A stretch of DNA of 7,411 nt, taken from NCBI GenBank assembly GCA_964196275.1, contig CAXMSN010000043.1, forward strand, positions 1 to 7,411, in the 5' to 3' direction. This stretch comes from UBA5794 sp964196275. GTDB lineage: Bacteria; Actinomycetota; Acidimicrobiia; Spongiisociales; UBA5794. The translations under genes and the position numbers were made by a program. Under the pieces are notes generated by a model. The model worked only from the letters and a program-made list of their open reading frames with translations. It ran no database searches and had not been told where the DNA came from. This document shows positions 6,158-7,411 of the stretch, piece by piece (within the stretch, counting starts at the first letter, position 1; every line of letters begins with the position of its first letter).

Positions 6158-6171
6158 GCAAGACAAGTCAT

Positions 6172-6177
6172 GGAGGG
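6172..6177 (+). promoter_or_regulatory. Ribosome-binding site that fixes the ccdA GTG start
   Basis: GGAGGG followed by 5 nt and GTG at 6183 is the strongest Shine-Dalgarno sequence in the window. It decides in favour of the GTG over the in-frame ATG at 6123. Confidence 0.8.
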
Positions 6178-6182
6178 CCAGA

Positions 6183-6929
6183 GTGGATGTAGCGATTATC
6201 GCCGCATTGTTCGCAGGAGCAGCATCGTTTCTGTCGCCTTGCGTTCTGCCTCTTCTTCCTGGCTACATCTCCCTGATGTCGGGGTACGACATGGCGGAAT
6301 TGGCAGAAGGCAACGTCTCGACGAAACGGGTCGTGGGCCGCACCGCACTCTTCGTGCTCGGCTTCTCTTCGGTGTTCGTCGCCCTCGGGGCCTCGGCGAC
6401 GGCCCTGTCTTCATTCCTCAACTCGGCATGGGTCACAACGCTCGCCGGTTGGTTGATCATCGTCATGGGTCTGTTCATCGCCGTGACAGCGGTATGGACT
6501 CCGAACTTCTTCTTGCCGTTCATGAAGGATCGGAGGATGGAGTCCTCCGGTGCGAAGAAGATGGGTTTGTTCGGCCCACCGGTCATGGGTGCAGCGTTCG
6601 CCTTTGGATGGACGCCGTGCATCGGCCCGTTCCTTGCTACTGCCCTGACGCTCGGTGCCAACTCCGACACGGTGTACGAAGGCATGGTCGTCTTGTTCTT
6701 CTACAGCGTCGGACTCGGCGTCCCGTTCTTGTTGACATCGCTTCTTCTCACGAAAGCGTTCTCGGCGTTCAACTGGGTCAAGAAGTACCTGACCCAGATC
6801 ACCGTCGTTTCAGGTCTGTTGCTTGCTGGCTTCGGCGTCCTGATGGTCACAGGAGAGATCGTGACGCTATCTGCCTGGTTCTCGGATCTCCTGACGAGGA
6901 TCGGTCTTGACGGCTTAGCGAGCGTGTAG
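6183..6929 (+). CDS. ccdA: Cytochrome c biogenesis protein CcdA, membrane thiol-disulfide reductant carrier
   Basis: CcdA moves reducing equivalents from cytoplasmic thioredoxin across the membrane to extracytoplasmic thioredoxin-like proteins, feeding cytochrome c maturation or disulfide reduction. The 248-residue protein has about six spans and the two redox cysteines of the family: C20 in FLSPCVLPLLPGY (16-28) and C146 in FGWTPCIGP (141-149), which pair across the transport pore. Length suits the short CcdA type without fused thioredoxin domains. GTG at 6183 is chosen because GGAGGG lies 5 nt upstream and the protein then begins directly at the first span. Starting at the in-frame ATG at 6123 would add 20 polar residues encoded by the hairpin/promoter region. 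No ResB, ResC or TlpA-like partner lies beside it in the window. It is flanked by inverted copies of a palindromic repeat and preceded by a candidate thiol-stress promoter. Confidence 0.95.
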   Translation: MDVAIIAALFAGAASFLSPCVLPLLPGYISLMSGYDMAELAEGNVSTKRVVGRTALFVLGFSSVFVALGASATALSSFLNSAWVTTLAGWLIIVMGLFIAVTAVWTPNFFLPFMKDRRMESSGAKKMGLFGPPVMGAAFAFGWTPCIGPFLATALTLGANSDTVYEGMVVLFFYSVGLGVPFLLTSLLLTKAFSAFNWVKKYLTQITVVSGLLLAGFGVLMVTGEIVTLSAWFSDLLTRIGLDGLASV

Positions 6930-6957
6930 TCGCCCGCCTTCGGCTCGCTCCAGACAA

Positions 6958-6987
6958 CGTATTACGTATTGCGTAATACGTACTACG
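6958..6987. repeat. Short palindromic TACGTA-rich repeat, right copy
   Basis: CGTATTACGTATT (6958-6970) and AATACGTACTACG (6975-6987) form 13-bp inverted arms with one mismatch around the 4-nt centre GCGT. It begins 29 nt after the ccdA stop and lies before trpE. Read on the minus strand it matches the left copy at 6061-6078 apart from a 7-nt insertion (TATTACG). As RNA it could end or stabilise the ccdA message, although no T-run follows. Confidence 0.7.
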
Positions 6988-7010
6988 GGTCGACCCTGAG
7001 CCGCTTGCGG

Positions 7011-7016
7011 TACGCT
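7011..7016 (+). promoter_or_regulatory. Putative -10 element (TACGCT) of trpE
   Basis: TACGCT ends 9 nt before the trpE ATG, with only a weak -35 (TCGACC, 6990-6995, 15 nt away) and no ribosome-binding site. It suggests a leaderless or near-leaderless trpE message, which would leave no room for a trp attenuator leader peptide. Confidence 0.3.
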
Positions 7017-7025
7017 CTCGGGACC

Positions 7026-7411
7026 ATGCAGCCATCCCTCACGATCGAGTCCTTCCGCGAGCTCGCCGAGCAGTATTCAGTTGTGCCGGTTGCGTTGGAG
7101 GTGCTCGGGGACCGGCACACTCCCGTCTCGGTGTTCGAACAACTGGTGGGTGATGACGATGGATTCCTGCTCGAATCGGTCGAAGGTGGCGAGCGTTGGG
7201 GGAGATGGTCGTTCATCGGCTGGGATCCGGCGTTCACCGTTGTCTCGCGTGAGGGCACGTCGACCGTCGACGATCTATCGGTCGGCGTCGGCGATGGTGA
7301 TCCACTGGACGTACTTGCAGAGTTGACGGGCCGGTACACCACGCCCTCTGAGTCTGAGATGAACCTGTCCGGACCGCTTCCTCCTCTCCACACGGGTGCT
7401 GTCGGGTTTCT
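7026..7411 (+). CDS. trpE: Anthranilate synthase component I, N-terminal part (cut by window edge)
   Basis: TrpE makes anthranilate from chorismate with ammonia supplied by the glutaminase subunit TrpG, the first committed step of tryptophan synthesis. Only 128 of the usual 500 or so residues are present, all from the N-terminal regulatory domain. Visible signatures are PVSVFEQL (33-40) and FLLESVEGGERWGRWSFIG (47-65), including the LLES element (48-51) that forms part of the tryptophan feedback-binding site. PPLHTGAVGF (119-128) corresponds to the PxxGGAVGYFGYD segment, with Thr-Gly in place of Gly-Gly. The catalytic chorismate-binding domain lies beyond the window. The closely related PabB lacks the well-conserved LLES/ERWGRxSFxG combination, so TrpE is preferred. 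The ATG at 7026 has no ribosome-binding site but follows TACGCT by 9 nt. No Trp-rich leader peptide is seen between ccdA and this start. Confidence 0.92.
   Translation, partial: MQPSLTIESFRELAEQYSVVPVALEVLGDRHTPVSVFEQLVGDDDGFLLESVEGGERWGRWSFIGWDPAFTVVSREGTSTVDDLSVGVGDGDPLDVLAELTGRYTTPSESEMNLSGPLPPLHTGAVGF

Noticed and set aside
6123..6182. ATG at 6123 as the ccdA start
   Set aside because: It has no ribosome-binding site, lies inside the hairpin/promoter region and adds a polar 20-residue stretch before the first span; GTG 6183 has GGAGGG 5 nt upstream.
6107..6910. A 267-codon plus-strand frame overlapping ccdA in another frame
   Set aside because: It has no membrane spans or recognisable motif and is Arg/His/Gly-rich; the ccdA frame carries both family cysteine motifs and a strong ribosome-binding site.
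6917..6949. AGCGAGC...GCTCGCT stem around the ccdA stop codon as a terminator
   Set aside because: A perfect 7-bp stem but with a 19-nt loop and no T-run after it; it may help 3'-end stability but cannot be called an intrinsic terminator.
6061..6987. The TACGTA-rich repeats as a CRISPR array or att sites of an integrated element
   Set aside because: Only two diverged, inverted copies; no regular spacers, no cas, integrase or transposase gene, and the DNA between them is a single housekeeping-type gene.

Overview
The window looks like GC-rich chromosomal DNA (roughly 60 % GC by eye) from an actinobacterium-like organism. An uncultured Acidimicrobiia-type lineage would fit, but this is inference from three things: the long tandem-domain ThyX-like protein, GTG starts, and start codons that repeatedly sit 6-9 nt downstream of a TANNNT -10 hexamer, the layout of actinobacterial leaderless genes. 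There is no RNA gene, insertion sequence, CRISPR array or phage gene. The window is gene-dense; the only gene-free stretches are short (6000-6182, 6930-7025, 1473-1567).

Layout. 1-1472 (-) is a 3'-truncated FAD-dependent thymidylate synthase-like protein made of two ThyX-type halves. It is divergent from two small hypothetical membrane proteins (1568-1837 and 1877-2311, both +). These converge on a PaaI-family hotdog thioesterase (2319-2759, -), which is divergent from endonuclease III, nth (2793-3476, +). nth is joined by a TGATG stop/start overlap to a DinF-type MATE efflux protein (3476-4831, +). The MATE 3' end overlaps, tail to tail, the last 77 bp of an MFS transporter on the other strand (4755-5999, -). 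Then come ccdA (6183-6929, +), a membrane thiol-disulfide reductant carrier, and the first 128 codons of trpE (7026-7411, +).

How the genes relate. These are mostly housekeeping or accessory single-gene units rather than one pathway: dTMP/nucleotide metabolism (thyX-like), base-excision repair plus efflux (nth-MATE, probably one transcript), thiol redox export (ccdA) and tryptophan synthesis (trpE). The most notable regulatory signal is a GGGAAC-N17-CGTT element in front of ccdA, which matches the promoter type read by SigR/SigH-class thiol-stress ECF sigma factors. The same bases can also fold into a 15-bp RNA hairpin. ccdA is flanked by two inverted copies of a short palindromic TACGTA-rich repeat.

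No obviously new multi-gene system is present. The items most worth a second look are the split ThyX motif, the ccdA promoter/hairpin, the inverted repeats around ccdA, and the run of apparently leaderless promoters.
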